From assembly GCF_900168065.1 (NCBI RefSeq), contig NZ_FUZZ01000001.1, positions 2,025,264-2,089,263 on the forward strand: 64,000 bases of DNA, given 5' to 3'. The stretch is from Chitinophaga ginsengisegetis. Lineage in GTDB: Bacteria > Bacteroidota > Bacteroidia > Chitinophagales > Chitinophagaceae. The notes under the pieces are model-generated. The model was not told the DNA's origin and made no database searches. It saw nothing but the letters and a program-made list of their open reading frames with translations. Positions 47,282-55,763 of this stretch are shown here, piece after piece (the first letter of the stretch is position 1; each line of letters begins with the position of its first letter). The position numbers were made by a program, and so were the translations under genes.

Positions 47282-48502
47282 TTAAGACTGGATACGTTCC
47301 CATGTTTTCCATACCTGGTACAGCGCACGTGGTACATGAAAGCATCCCTTCCATTTACCTCCTTTCAGCGTTAGCAAAGGCGTGCCCTGTCTGTTCAGGT
47401 AGCCGTACCATTCGCCGAATGCTTCGTCTCTGAAATGCTCCCACACATAGGCGTGTACTTTTTCAAACCATAGCAAACAGCGCTCATCACCCGTTAATTC
47501 ATACCCTTTGGACAAGGCCACCAGCGCTTCCGCATGTACCCACCATAATTTCTGATCCCACTCCAGTTGCTGCGGCGGATTGCCGAGGATATCCATAAAA
47601 TAAAAAATACCACCAAACTCCTGGTCCCACCCGTATTCCAGGGTACGCAGCATAATGTCGCACGCTTTGCGTATCAATGCAGTATCGTTTAGCCGCACAC
47701 CCAGGTCCATGATAAACCACATGGCTTCAATAGCATGACCGGGATTTACAAGACGCCCTTCAAAGCTGTCGGAGAAACGGCCATCGGCATATACATTTTC
47801 CAGGATCAGCCCACGGGCAGGTTGGTAAAACACATTCATCACTTCATGGATCACCGGCGGGATCAGCTCATTCACCTGTTGCGCACCCAGCAAGTGCTCC
47901 AGTTCGAGCGACAGGTTGCACAAAATCATAGGCAAACTAAACCCTTTCAGCGCACGGGTACCCGGATATGCTTTATTGTATTGGCCTTTCCAGTTATCTT
48001 TTCTTTGCAGGATGTTTTTAAAAGTGGATATGGCTATTTCCTTGTAGCGGTCGTTCGGCACTGCTTTATCCAATGATGCAAACGCCATGGCAGCAAAACA
48101 ATCACTGAAAATATTGTACGGTTGCGTTAATGGTTTTCCATCGGCTGTCAGGGAAAAAAACCAGTTGCCGGAAGCGTCCCGTCCATATTTTTCCATAAAG
48201 CCGGCGCCATGCAATGCCATCTGCAGCCATTCTTCTTTTGGCGACACGTGATTATACATGTAACTGAAACACCACACTTCCCGGCCTTGCAGCCACATAA
48301 ATTTATCGGTATCGAATACGCGGCCATCCCTTTGCAAACAGGTAAAGTAGCCACCGTTCTTTTCATCTTTGCTATGCTTCATCCAGAAAGGCAGCACATT
48401 GTCCAGCAGTTCCTGGCGGTATTGCCCTGCATAAGAGCTATGCAGGGATGCCGCCGCTAATATTTCCGGTGCCTGGCTTTTATTCTGTAGATCACTCCTC
48501 AT
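47282..48502 (-). CDS. AGE-family epimerase/isomerase
   Basis: 406-residue (alpha/alpha)6-barrel enzyme of the N-acylglucosamine 2-epimerase family, no signal peptide. Typical segments are WMKHSKDEKNGGYFTCLQRD, FMWLQGREVWCFSYMYN, NPGHAIEAMWFIMDL (catalytic-region His) and WWVHAEALVALSKGY (second His). Family members interconvert GlcNAc/ManNAc, or epimerize cellobiose and mannose-type sugars; the sequence does not settle which. First gene of the operon, divergent from the ROK regulator. Confidence 0.9.
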   Translation of the reverse strand: MRSDLQNKSQAPEILAAASLHSSYAGQYRQELLDNVLPFWMKHSKDEKNGGYFTCLQRDGRVFDTDKFMWLQGREVWCFSYMYNHVSPKEEWLQMALHGAGFMEKYGRDASGNWFFSLTADGKPLTQPYNIFSDCFAAMAFASLDKAVPNDRYKEIAISTFKNILQRKDNWKGQYNKAYPGTRALKGFSLPMILCNLSLELEHLLGAQQVNELIPPVIHEVMNVFYQPARGLILENVYADGRFSDSFEGRLVNPGHAIEAMWFIMDLGVRLNDTALIRKACDIMLRTLEYGWDQEFGGIFYFMDILGNPPQQLEWDQKLWWVHAEALVALSKGYELTGDERCLLWFEKVHAYVWEHFRDEAFGEWYGYLNRQGTPLLTLKGGKWKGCFHVPRALYQVWKTWERIQS

Positions 48503-48527
48503 AAATAACGCTATCTTTGTAATTTAT

Positions 48528-48545
48528 TTTACTTTCGTTCGTAAA
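48528..48545. promoter_or_regulatory. Candidate ROK operator in the divergent promoter region
   Basis: TTTAC-N8-GTAAA dyad (18 bp) 26-43 bp upstream of the epimerase start. A perfect 12-bp AT palindrome, AATTTATAAATT, overlaps it at 48544-48555. The layout recalls AT-rich operators of Mlc/NagC-type ROK repressors. The whole 148-bp divergent region is strongly AT-rich. Binding is inferred. Confidence 0.4.
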
Positions 48546-48650
48546 TTTATAAATTAAATTATTAATTAAGCAAAACTTTGTAAAAATATTTTTTTAAAAC
48601 AAAATAACACGGTTACTTTTCACTAAAATCAATTCATTTATCTTAGAACA

Positions 48651-49907
48651 ATGAAAAAAACTGATCCAATGCAATCCCAGGTAAATCAAAATATCTTTGA
48701 TCTTTTTTCTGAAGAAACTATTTCGGGGGTAGCTTATAAGAATAAATCGCTGAAACGGGCCATCATTAACCATCTCGATAAAACCGGCAACGCTACCATA
48801 ACAGATTTGACACTTGCGCTGAACATCAGCGTACCCAAAACCACCAGTCTAATTAATGAACTGATAGGCGACGGCCTGGTAAAAGATGAAGGCAAAGTAG
48901 ATTCAAAAGGCGGCCGCCGCGCCAATATATACGGACTGGTGGCCGAATCGGCCTTTTTTATAGGAGTAGATGTAAAACATTATCATGTGAATATAGGACT
49001 GCTGGATTTCAAGAAAAACCTGGTGTCCGATGAAATGCAGGTGCCTTACCTGCTGGCCAACACGCAGGAATCCTTTGATCATCTTATCCGGATCATCCAG
49101 GGATTTATCGGCAACCTGTCCGCTGCACACCGGAATATCCTGGCGCTCTGTGTAAACCTCTCCGGCCGTGTGAACAGTGAAAACGGCTACAGTTACAGCT
49201 TCTTCCATTTCCATGAAGAACCGCTCAGCACCATCATTGAAAAGATCACCGGCATACGCACCTACCTGGAAAACGACTCCAGGGCAATGGCATACGGGGA
49301 ATTCCACAACGGGATTGTACGCGATGAAAAAAATGTACTGTTCGTAAACCTTGACTATGGCATTGGTCTTGGGATCATGATCGACGGCAAAATATACCGT
49401 GGTAAATCAGGTTTCGCAGGTGAAATGGGCCACATTCCGCTGTTTACCAATGAACTGATCTGCCACTGCGGCAAAAAGGGATGCCTGGAAACAGAGGCCT
49501 CCGGACAGGCGCTGATAAGGATGTTCAAGGAAAAAATTGCACAGGGCTCCGGCTCATCGCTGCAGCACGACAATAAACTGCCCGAGCCACTCCACCTGGC
49601 AGATATTATACAATCCACCCGTAATGAAGATGTGCTCTGCATAGAGCTGGTAGCCGGTATCGGAGAAAAGATAGGCCGCGGCCTCTCCGTACTCATTAAT
49701 ATATTTAACCCCGAGCTGGTGGTACTGGGCGGCATCCTTTCCCAAACCGACGAGTATATCCGTCTCCCTATACGCAGCGCACTGAATAAGTATTCCCTCA
49801 GCCTGGTGAATAACGATACACAGCTGCTGATGTCCAAACTAAAAGAAAAAGCCGGTATCATAGGCGGCTGCCTGATTGCGAGAGACAAACTACTCTCCGT
49901 TCAATGA
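48651..49907 (+). CDS. ROK-family transcriptional regulator
   Basis: 418 residues: winged helix-turn-helix (~30-95, SLKRAIINHLDKTGNATITD, VSKGGRR-like wing at DSKGGRRANIY) followed by a sugar-kinase-like ROK fold. The zinc site CHCGKKGCLE is intact (Cys271, Cys273, Cys278) with the upstream His in GEMGHIPL. ROK repressors release DNA on binding sugars or sugar phosphates. Its position, divergent from the epimerase gene, makes it the likely sensor for the twelve-gene operon. Confidence 0.93.
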   Translation: MKKTDPMQSQVNQNIFDLFSEETISGVAYKNKSLKRAIINHLDKTGNATITDLTLALNISVPKTTSLINELIGDGLVKDEGKVDSKGGRRANIYGLVAESAFFIGVDVKHYHVNIGLLDFKKNLVSDEMQVPYLLANTQESFDHLIRIIQGFIGNLSAAHRNILALCVNLSGRVNSENGYSYSFFHFHEEPLSTIIEKITGIRTYLENDSRAMAYGEFHNGIVRDEKNVLFVNLDYGIGLGIMIDGKIYRGKSGFAGEMGHIPLFTNELICHCGKKGCLETEASGQALIRMFKEKIAQGSGSSLQHDNKLPEPLHLADIIQSTRNEDVLCIELVAGIGEKIGRGLSVLINIFNPELVVLGGILSQTDEYIRLPIRSALNKYSLSLVNNDTQLLMSKLKEKAGIIGGCLIARDKLLSVQ

Positions 49908-50009
49908 TGTTTTTGCAGATAATATTCTTTTACCTATTTGTTTCTTAATTTTTTTATTAAGTTTGTCTTAATTGATAAAAAATATTATCTATCTCTATTA
50001 AGTAACATC

Positions 50010-51206
50010 ATGAAAAAATTATTCACACGTTCAGGGCTCACCATGCTCTTTATCAGCAGTCATCTTGTACTTACTTTGCCTGCCGCAGCACAAACGGTGC
50101 CGGCAGAAATCCGGCAAAAGCTGCTGACCACCAAACAAGGCAGCATTGTAGAACTGCCTGGTATCCTCAATGAACAACTGCCAAAGATTAACTATGAGAA
50201 GATAGTTTTATCAGGCCCGCAATATATTATTTCAGATGATCCGGAATATATCCGCGTGCCGGAAGCCATTGCACTGAAAGAAAAAGTAGCACCAGGCACA
50301 GTACGGCTTTATGTATATAACGTAAACGGTGTGAAAGAACCAACTAAGATCACCACCAAAATTGTAGCGGTGATAAAAAATACCGGCGCCGCACCCATGC
50401 ATATCCGCATGCTGAAATATTCTTCCCAAAAGCCCAGCACCAGCTATTTCCAGATAGGTAAACAGGGATTGGCAGATTATTTTGCTGCTACACCGCAAAC
50501 CGAAGTCCGCACCATAGCACCCGGAAAAATCCTGGCCATTGATCCTGCACAGGAAAAATACCAGGTAAAATATGATGAACTGGTGCATGGCCTGTATGAT
50601 TTTGTGATTGACCAGCCGGGCGAAATCAGTGTTGTGCAAACAGCCCCCGGAACACCTGTCGCCACTGCCCTTGCACGCGCCAGCGTACTACCCTCCAAAA
50701 GCCAGAGCGGCGCAGGCCGCGGCCTTTTTGGCGTAAACAATTATGAAGTGGTTTCCAACGATACCATCGACACACAGAAAGGCATCGTGCAAATGGTGAT
50801 GGCCGATGGTGAGCAAGACCCCTGGGTACTCGGCCGGGAAGGCACCACGGGAAAAAGAGCTACCCTGGCCGGCAACTACGGTGTGATGTACAACGTGGAA
50901 CTGAAATGGAAAAGCAACAACGGACAAGGTCTCGCGCTGGTAACCTGGAACGCCCGCAGCGATAATAACCAGTGGTGCGGTGGCATGGCCAATACGATGA
51001 TAGTAAGCAAAGGAAAATTCAAAGAAGGCATCATTCAATTGCCATCAGACCGCCTTATCACCAAAAAATCACCGGAAGCTATTTTAGTGCAGGTATTCCC
51101 ACCTGCCGCAAACGGAGAAGTGCAAACCATTCATTTCACCTATTCACCTCCGGGCGCCTCCTGTTTACCAACACCATTAATTTTTATCCCTGTAGATATG
51201 AAGTAG
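50010..51206 (+). CDS. Secreted protein of unknown function
   Basis: 398 residues from the ATG that opens a signal peptide (MKKLFTRSGLTMLF...AAAQ); a 24-residue in-frame extension is unlikely. I do not recognise the family. Visible parts are a beta-rich middle (~95-215, VRLYVYNVNGVKEPTKITTK, IVAVIKNTGAAPMHIRMLKY) and a C-terminal domain (~235-398) with NYGVMYNVELKWKSNNGQG and GGMANTMIVSKGKFKEG. It probably acts in the periplasm or outside. It is followed by the IS-end-like hairpin. Confidence 0.6.
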   Translation: MKKLFTRSGLTMLFISSHLVLTLPAAAQTVPAEIRQKLLTTKQGSIVELPGILNEQLPKINYEKIVLSGPQYIISDDPEYIRVPEAIALKEKVAPGTVRLYVYNVNGVKEPTKITTKIVAVIKNTGAAPMHIRMLKYSSQKPSTSYFQIGKQGLADYFAATPQTEVRTIAPGKILAIDPAQEKYQVKYDELVHGLYDFVIDQPGEISVVQTAPGTPVATALARASVLPSKSQSGAGRGLFGVNNYEVVSNDTIDTQKGIVQMVMADGEQDPWVLGREGTTGKRATLAGNYGVMYNVELKWKSNNGQGLALVTWNARSDNNQWCGGMANTMIVSKGKFKEGIIQLPSDRLITKKSPEAILVQVFPPAANGEVQTIHFTYSPPGASCLPTPLIFIPVDMK

Positions 51207-51234
51207 CCTATGTAATATAAAGATGGTCAGAATT

Positions 51235-51276
51235 TGAAGTGCCCCCAAAAGTGTCTGACTTTTTGGGGGCACTTCA
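51235..51276. mobile_element. IS-end-like perfect inverted repeat, possible relic
   Basis: TGAAGTGCCCCCAAAA (51235-51250) and its exact complement (51261-51276) surround a 10-nt loop. The TG...CA outer ends and the TGAASTGcCCCCAAAA style resemble terminal repeats of IS3-type elements in Bacteroidota. No transposase lies between or beside, and no target duplication is visible. It might also serve as a terminator for the preceding gene, though no U-run follows. Confidence 0.5.
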
Positions 51277-51301
51277 GCTATTAACTTGAAAAGCGGTAAA
51301 T

Positions 51302-51332
51302 GAACCCGCGTCCAAAAGTGGAGATGGCGGGA
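51302..51332. repeat. Permuted relic of the ssrA 3' end
   Basis: GAACCCGCGTCCAAA (51302-51316) equals 58113-58127, and GTGGAGATGGCGGGA (51318-51332) equals 58095-58109, but the two blocks are in the opposite order to ssrA and only one base apart. Two adjacent exact 15-bp matches to the tRNA-like end of tmRNA cannot be chance. It looks like a remnant of an attachment site or of tandem att copies. The rest of the 270-bp gap has only a short open frame ending RKMFHL that I cannot assign. Confidence 0.75.
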
Positions 51333-51476
51333 CTACTTTCTATTGCAAGAAGCACACCAGCTCTATATTCAGGAGATTAACCGATTCATGAAACCGAGAA
51401 AAATGTTCCACCTGTAAAACAGGCAGGGCTTATCCGTATAAGTTTACTTATAAAAAATCTTCCTTAACCATCATTA

Positions 51477-52547
51477 CTAAAGAAGTATCCGGTAGGCAAA
51501 AAATACTTTTATCTTATATTCAGGACTGGCCGGAGCAAAATCGGTATACGTATTCAGATCAACTTCTTTGCCTTTATATTCAATACTTCCTTTGGCAAAT
51601 TGATTGGTATAAAAATTATCCAGCGTGATAATGGTAGTATCAGAAGGTATAATAAAACCTCCGGCAACAGTGGAATAGTAAATGGGAAAGTCTGTATTAA
51701 TACTGGTGAAAGGCCAAAGATATCTACCTTTGCCCTTGTTGGTATTAAAGGCAGTAACGTTTTCAGGTGACCAAATGGCAGTATGCCATCCACCGGAGAA
51801 TTGTCTTCCATCACTATACGAAAACATGGTTCCTGCCCAGCCCCCGTCGAAGGCCTGACCGTAAGGCCTTATAACCCATTGGCCATCCGATGTTTCCAAT
51901 ATGCCATTTACTTCAATTTCAAAATGATTGTATAAAATAGCGAACTCCCCGTCGGTGATCAGTACTTTTCTGGAAGTATCAGCCTTATCTACTATCAGCA
52001 ATGTATCAATAAATCCGGTAATAAGATGTGTTTTCCGGTTCATGGAATCAATTTCCATTACCAACGTAAAACTGTATTTAGCAGTATCGTTGTCAGACAC
52101 TACGTTGATTGGATTCGGATAGCCTGCAAAAAAGGAATAAGGTTGAGAACTTCCGCCCCATCTAAAAAATTCCACGAGTTGTGGTGTGAGTATGCCGGTT
52201 TCGGCCCGGTTGTTCCGTACAATATATTTACCTGCGGAAATATATCCTGAATCATTTAAGGGTAATTGAATTTCCAGCGACTCCCGGTCGTTTAATTTGG
52301 CCTGCAAGCTAAAGGATGGCGGCAATGTCCAGTTCAATTTTTCGGCCATCATTTGGGTATTGTAGGTAGAATCATGGAAATGCAGTTTAAAGGCCAGGGT
52401 GCTGTCGGGATTGATATCGACAGTGCGAGGTGGCGCCGGTTCATAGATCGGAAATTCAAATGATTTTTCCATATTCATTTTCTTACAGGCTGTAAATATT
52501 CCTGAAAGAGCGAGTATAAACAGCGTTATATATTTTGTAGTTTTCAT
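51477..52547 (-). CDS. Lipoprotein of unknown function, partner of a TonB receptor
   Basis: 356 residues with a lipobox ending at Cys ~21 (IFTAC). Beta-rich, acidic, with aromatic-rich stretches (SDGQWVIRPYGQAFDGGWAG, RYLWPFTSINTDFPIYYS). No known family recognised. It follows the TonB receptor gene by 11 bp and ends the sigma-FecR-receptor unit, so it may be the surface binding partner of that receptor in place of a SusD. Confidence 0.6.
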   Translation of the reverse strand: MKTTKYITLFILALSGIFTACKKMNMEKSFEFPIYEPAPPRTVDINPDSTLAFKLHFHDSTYNTQMMAEKLNWTLPPSFSLQAKLNDRESLEIQLPLNDSGYISAGKYIVRNNRAETGILTPQLVEFFRWGGSSQPYSFFAGYPNPINVVSDNDTAKYSFTLVMEIDSMNRKTHLITGFIDTLLIVDKADTSRKVLITDGEFAILYNHFEIEVNGILETSDGQWVIRPYGQAFDGGWAGTMFSYSDGRQFSGGWHTAIWSPENVTAFNTNKGKGRYLWPFTSINTDFPIYYSTVAGGFIIPSDTTIITLDNFYTNQFAKGSIEYKGKEVDLNTYTDFAPASPEYKIKVFFAYRILL

Positions 52548-52558
52548 GTCGGGGACAT

Positions 52559-55500
52559 TTAAAGTTTAATACCTATGCCTAAAGTGAAATAAGCCCGCTC
52601 GTACCAGCTTTGGTAGCGGTTGTCATGATCTAAAAGGTAGAGCGATTCACCGTCATTCTCTATCATATCGAATGTGCCGTCACGGTTCATATCCTGTGCA
52701 AAAACAAAACGGCTGTTCAGTATATTCTGGACGCCACCTTTCAGCTCCAGTTCCTTAGTGATCAGTTTAGAAAAGGTAAAGTCAAGAGAATGGCGCGGCA
52801 ATTCCCACACGGTAGCCAGCTGCTGTGTACCTATCGCTGCGATCCGCTTGCCAATGACATTATAAGATACGTTCAGCTTTAACCCCAATAGATCATCGGT
52901 ATAATTTATTCCTGTATTAATCAGGTAAGGCGACTGCCCCATGAGGGGGCGATAATCAACGAATTGCTGGTCCCGTTGTGCCTTACCCAGCTCCAGCCGG
53001 CTAAAAACATAAGAGGCATTGAACAACAGGGAAAGTTTCTGCAGCTGGCCAGATAGCCAGCCACTCCCGGTGAAGTACCGCCCCAATCCGAGCATCACAT
53101 CCAGTTCAGCTCCATAGTTACGTGCTTTTTCAGAATTCTGCCACCTGTAAGTTACCCCGGAAGTAGAGGCAGTACCGTATAGCTCATAAGGGTTCGTTAT
53201 TTTTTTATGGAAAAGCGCCAGTGTGATCATCTCACCCGGTCCGGGATAATGTTCCAAACGAAGATCTATGTTGTCAATATCGGCCTGGGGCAATAGGTTG
53301 GGATTACCGTATACATAGCTGTTATTGGCCATATCGTAATAATAGATGGCGCTGATCTCCCGGAACTCTGGTCGGTTCAGGGTTTTGTAATAAGCCGCCC
53401 TGATAAGTGTATTCCTGGTGAGATTATAGCTCAGGTTAACCGAAGGCAGCAGTGATGTTTTTTGCAGGTTGAGCAGTATCGGGCCGGCACCGGCCCCTAC
53501 TGCATCCCGTGAGGTGGTGCCCATATGCTGCAGGTTATCTTCTATCCTTAGTCCGCCATACAGTTTAAACTTTTTCAGAAAGGGGATTTCGGTGGCCAGG
53601 TAACCTGCCTTTAACTTATTGAATGCCTCGTAGGTATTAAATCCAGCTTCGGCCCCACCAGCAATGGCAGCATCGATATGGGTAAAGGATATGTACGAAG
53701 CGGATTTGGTTTTATCTTCCCAGTAAAAACCGGCTTTCAGCATGGGCCGAAAATCGCCCATGCTTACTTTCTGCTCCAGATCCAGTCCCCCTGTTTTTAC
53801 ACCTTCTGTTCCATTCATATAAACCCGTTGATCTCTTCCCTGTGTACCTAAACCAACAAAATTTATAACCCAGGGCTTCCAGTCCACTGTTCCCGCATTG
53901 GCGCTATGGGTACGCCTGCGCTCATCCGGCGCATAAAAACTGCTTTTTGTATAACCTGCCAGCCAGTTGATTTTGGTAACGCCCCCAAAGAGCTCATGGC
54001 TGCCATTTAACTGCCCGGTATAAATCCCTCTGTAATCATTGGTCAGCACAAACTGCTCCAGATTATCTCCTGGAGGAACACCCACTTCGGCCATCCCATC
54101 AAAGGGCATATAACCTTTCCGGTACATATACCGTGTACTTCCCAGATGGGTATAAAGATTTTTAAAAGAAAAGTGGTGCTGCTCACCTATATCCAACGAT
54201 ACATTGACCAGGCCGTTCAGCCGAACATCCCGATCGTACCATTCATCCACCGCATTGATAAGCTGCACGCCACCCAGTGTACCCGCTGCGTTGGATTGGC
54301 CTCTCGGATTTCTATACTGCCTTTTATACTGTTTAGTTTGGGAATAACCCAGTCCACCCACTACTCCTAAGCGGGTTTTATTGGATAACAAAATCCTTCG
54401 GGCAACATCTATACTCAAACGCTGGTCAGGAATGGCCGTACCCTTTTTTTCCGCTTCCCAGTTTTTGTTAAACTTTTGTGTTGCCTCCATTCTGGTGGCA
54501 AAATCAGCATCATAAGGCACATAACCCACCGGCCTTTTATACATACCATCATCATACCCCAGCCACGCATATTTTCCATCCTTTTGGCCATAAAAATCCT
54601 TGAAGGTAGATGCAGGACGGTAAGAGGACGAATAACTAATATTGAGACTGTTCTTTACTGGCACACCTGTGGTATACACCTTTACCACACCTCCAGCAAA
54701 ATCACCGGGTAGTTCAGGCACTGCCGTTTTATACACCATAATACGATCTACCATCCCACTAGGGATAATATCAAAACTAAAGGCCCTGCTGTCTGGTTCA
54801 AAGCTGGGGGCAATTACGCCGTTGAGCATCACGGTATTATATCGCTGCCCCATCCCCCGGATTACTATAAAGCGATTTTGCATTACACTTACCCCTGGTA
54901 TACGGCGAACTACTTCTGCCGCATCCCTGTCCTGGCTTCGCGTAATTTGTTCTTTGGAAATTCCGTTTACAACTGCATCTGCTTCCCGTATTTCATTTAC
55001 TATGGCGGCATTGGTGCCAGTTTCTTTCATGCGCCGGGCAGATATTGTAACAATACCCAACTGTCCTTTTTCTCTTTTTAATGGAATGTTAAGGCTAAAG
55101 GTTTCACCATCTCTGATGATGATGTCCGTAACCTTTTTAACACCATAGCCTACAAAACTTATTTCTGCTTCGTATTTACCTTTCGGCAGGTGAAAGGTAA
55201 ACGCACCATTTTCATCGGTGGTAACGCCTTTGTTGGCGATTCGAATCGTTGCTCCGATTACCGGTTCGCCATTTTCCTCATCAATGATTTTCCCCGTGAT
55301 CTCCCCAGGGCCTTTTCCAGGGTCAGGGAAAGGTTTTCGGCGGATAATATACGCGCCACCACTGATCACAAACTCATAGGGAGTACTGCGCAAAGCAGCT
55401 TGCACCGCCTGGGCAACAGATACCTTTTCGACTTTTACAGATACTTTGGTTGTAGCATCCACAACTTCTTCGCTGTAATTAATCACCACATTGCCTTTCA

Positions 55501-55702
55501 GTTCAATTTGCCGGAATATTTCTTTCAACGAAAGCTGCTCAGCAGAAAGGGTGATTATAGGGGATTTTACTTGTCCTTGCACCGGTGACAAAGCCAGCCC
55601 CCCCAGCGAAGCGATCAACAGGCATAAGCGGATTAATTTGTTTCGGCTCAGAGCATAAATTCCCCTGCACGGTTTGCCCCGTGTTTTTGTACATTTGTTC
55701 AT
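52559..55702 (-). CDS. TonB-dependent receptor with STN and carboxypeptidase-regulatory domains
   Basis: 1047-residue outer-membrane receptor. Signal region to ~45 (LSPVQGQ); STN domain ~55-120 (LSAEQLSLKEIFRQIELKG, VSVAQAVQAALRSTPYEF); regulatory-like domain ~138-220 (ITGKIIDEENGEPVIGATI); plug ~245-370 (KEQITRSQDRDAAEVVRRIP, IVIRGMGQRYNTVMLNG); barrel ending LGIGIKL. It is not a SusC: the plug is of the outer type usually fed by siderophores, vitamins or peptides, and no SusD is near. The STN plus the FecR and sigma genes upstream predict substrate-induced transcription. Confidence 0.93.
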   Translation of the reverse strand: MNKCTKTRGKPCRGIYALSRNKLIRLCLLIASLGGLALSPVQGQVKSPIITLSAEQLSLKEIFRQIELKGNVVINYSEEVVDATTKVSVKVEKVSVAQAVQAALRSTPYEFVISGGAYIIRRKPFPDPGKGPGEITGKIIDEENGEPVIGATIRIANKGVTTDENGAFTFHLPKGKYEAEISFVGYGVKKVTDIIIRDGETFSLNIPLKREKGQLGIVTISARRMKETGTNAAIVNEIREADAVVNGISKEQITRSQDRDAAEVVRRIPGVSVMQNRFIVIRGMGQRYNTVMLNGVIAPSFEPDSRAFSFDIIPSGMVDRIMVYKTAVPELPGDFAGGVVKVYTTGVPVKNSLNISYSSSYRPASTFKDFYGQKDGKYAWLGYDDGMYKRPVGYVPYDADFATRMEATQKFNKNWEAEKKGTAIPDQRLSIDVARRILLSNKTRLGVVGGLGYSQTKQYKRQYRNPRGQSNAAGTLGGVQLINAVDEWYDRDVRLNGLVNVSLDIGEQHHFSFKNLYTHLGSTRYMYRKGYMPFDGMAEVGVPPGDNLEQFVLTNDYRGIYTGQLNGSHELFGGVTKINWLAGYTKSSFYAPDERRRTHSANAGTVDWKPWVINFVGLGTQGRDQRVYMNGTEGVKTGGLDLEQKVSMGDFRPMLKAGFYWEDKTKSASYISFTHIDAAIAGGAEAGFNTYEAFNKLKAGYLATEIPFLKKFKLYGGLRIEDNLQHMGTTSRDAVGAGAGPILLNLQKTSLLPSVNLSYNLTRNTLIRAAYYKTLNRPEFREISAIYYYDMANNSYVYGNPNLLPQADIDNIDLRLEHYPGPGEMITLALFHKKITNPYELYGTASTSGVTYRWQNSEKARNYGAELDVMLGLGRYFTGSGWLSGQLQKLSLLFNASYVFSRLELGKAQRDQQFVDYRPLMGQSPYLINTGINYTDDLLGLKLNVSYNVIGKRIAAIGTQQLATVWELPRHSLDFTFSKLITKELELKGGVQNILNSRFVFAQDMNRDGTFDMIENDGESLYLLDHDNRYQSWYERAYFTLGIGIKL

Positions 55703-55763
55703 TGCATAGATGTATTTAGATTGTACGTCTTTGTCCGCACCCTGTTCTGAGCAGGGTGTTTTT

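Noticed and set aside
30690..48502. A standard sialic acid (nan) operon
   Set aside because: Epimerase, SSS carrier and esterases fit, but no sialidase, NanA lyase or neuraminate-binding gene is present, so the substrate is left open.
51302..51332. A second tmRNA or a tRNA gene
   Set aside because: Only the 3' tRNA-like pieces are present and in the wrong order; no 5' acceptor strand, D-arm or tag frame.
52559..55702. SusC-type glycan transporter
   Set aside because: Plug motifs differ from the SusC signature, and no SusD lies beside it; called a general TonB-dependent receptor.
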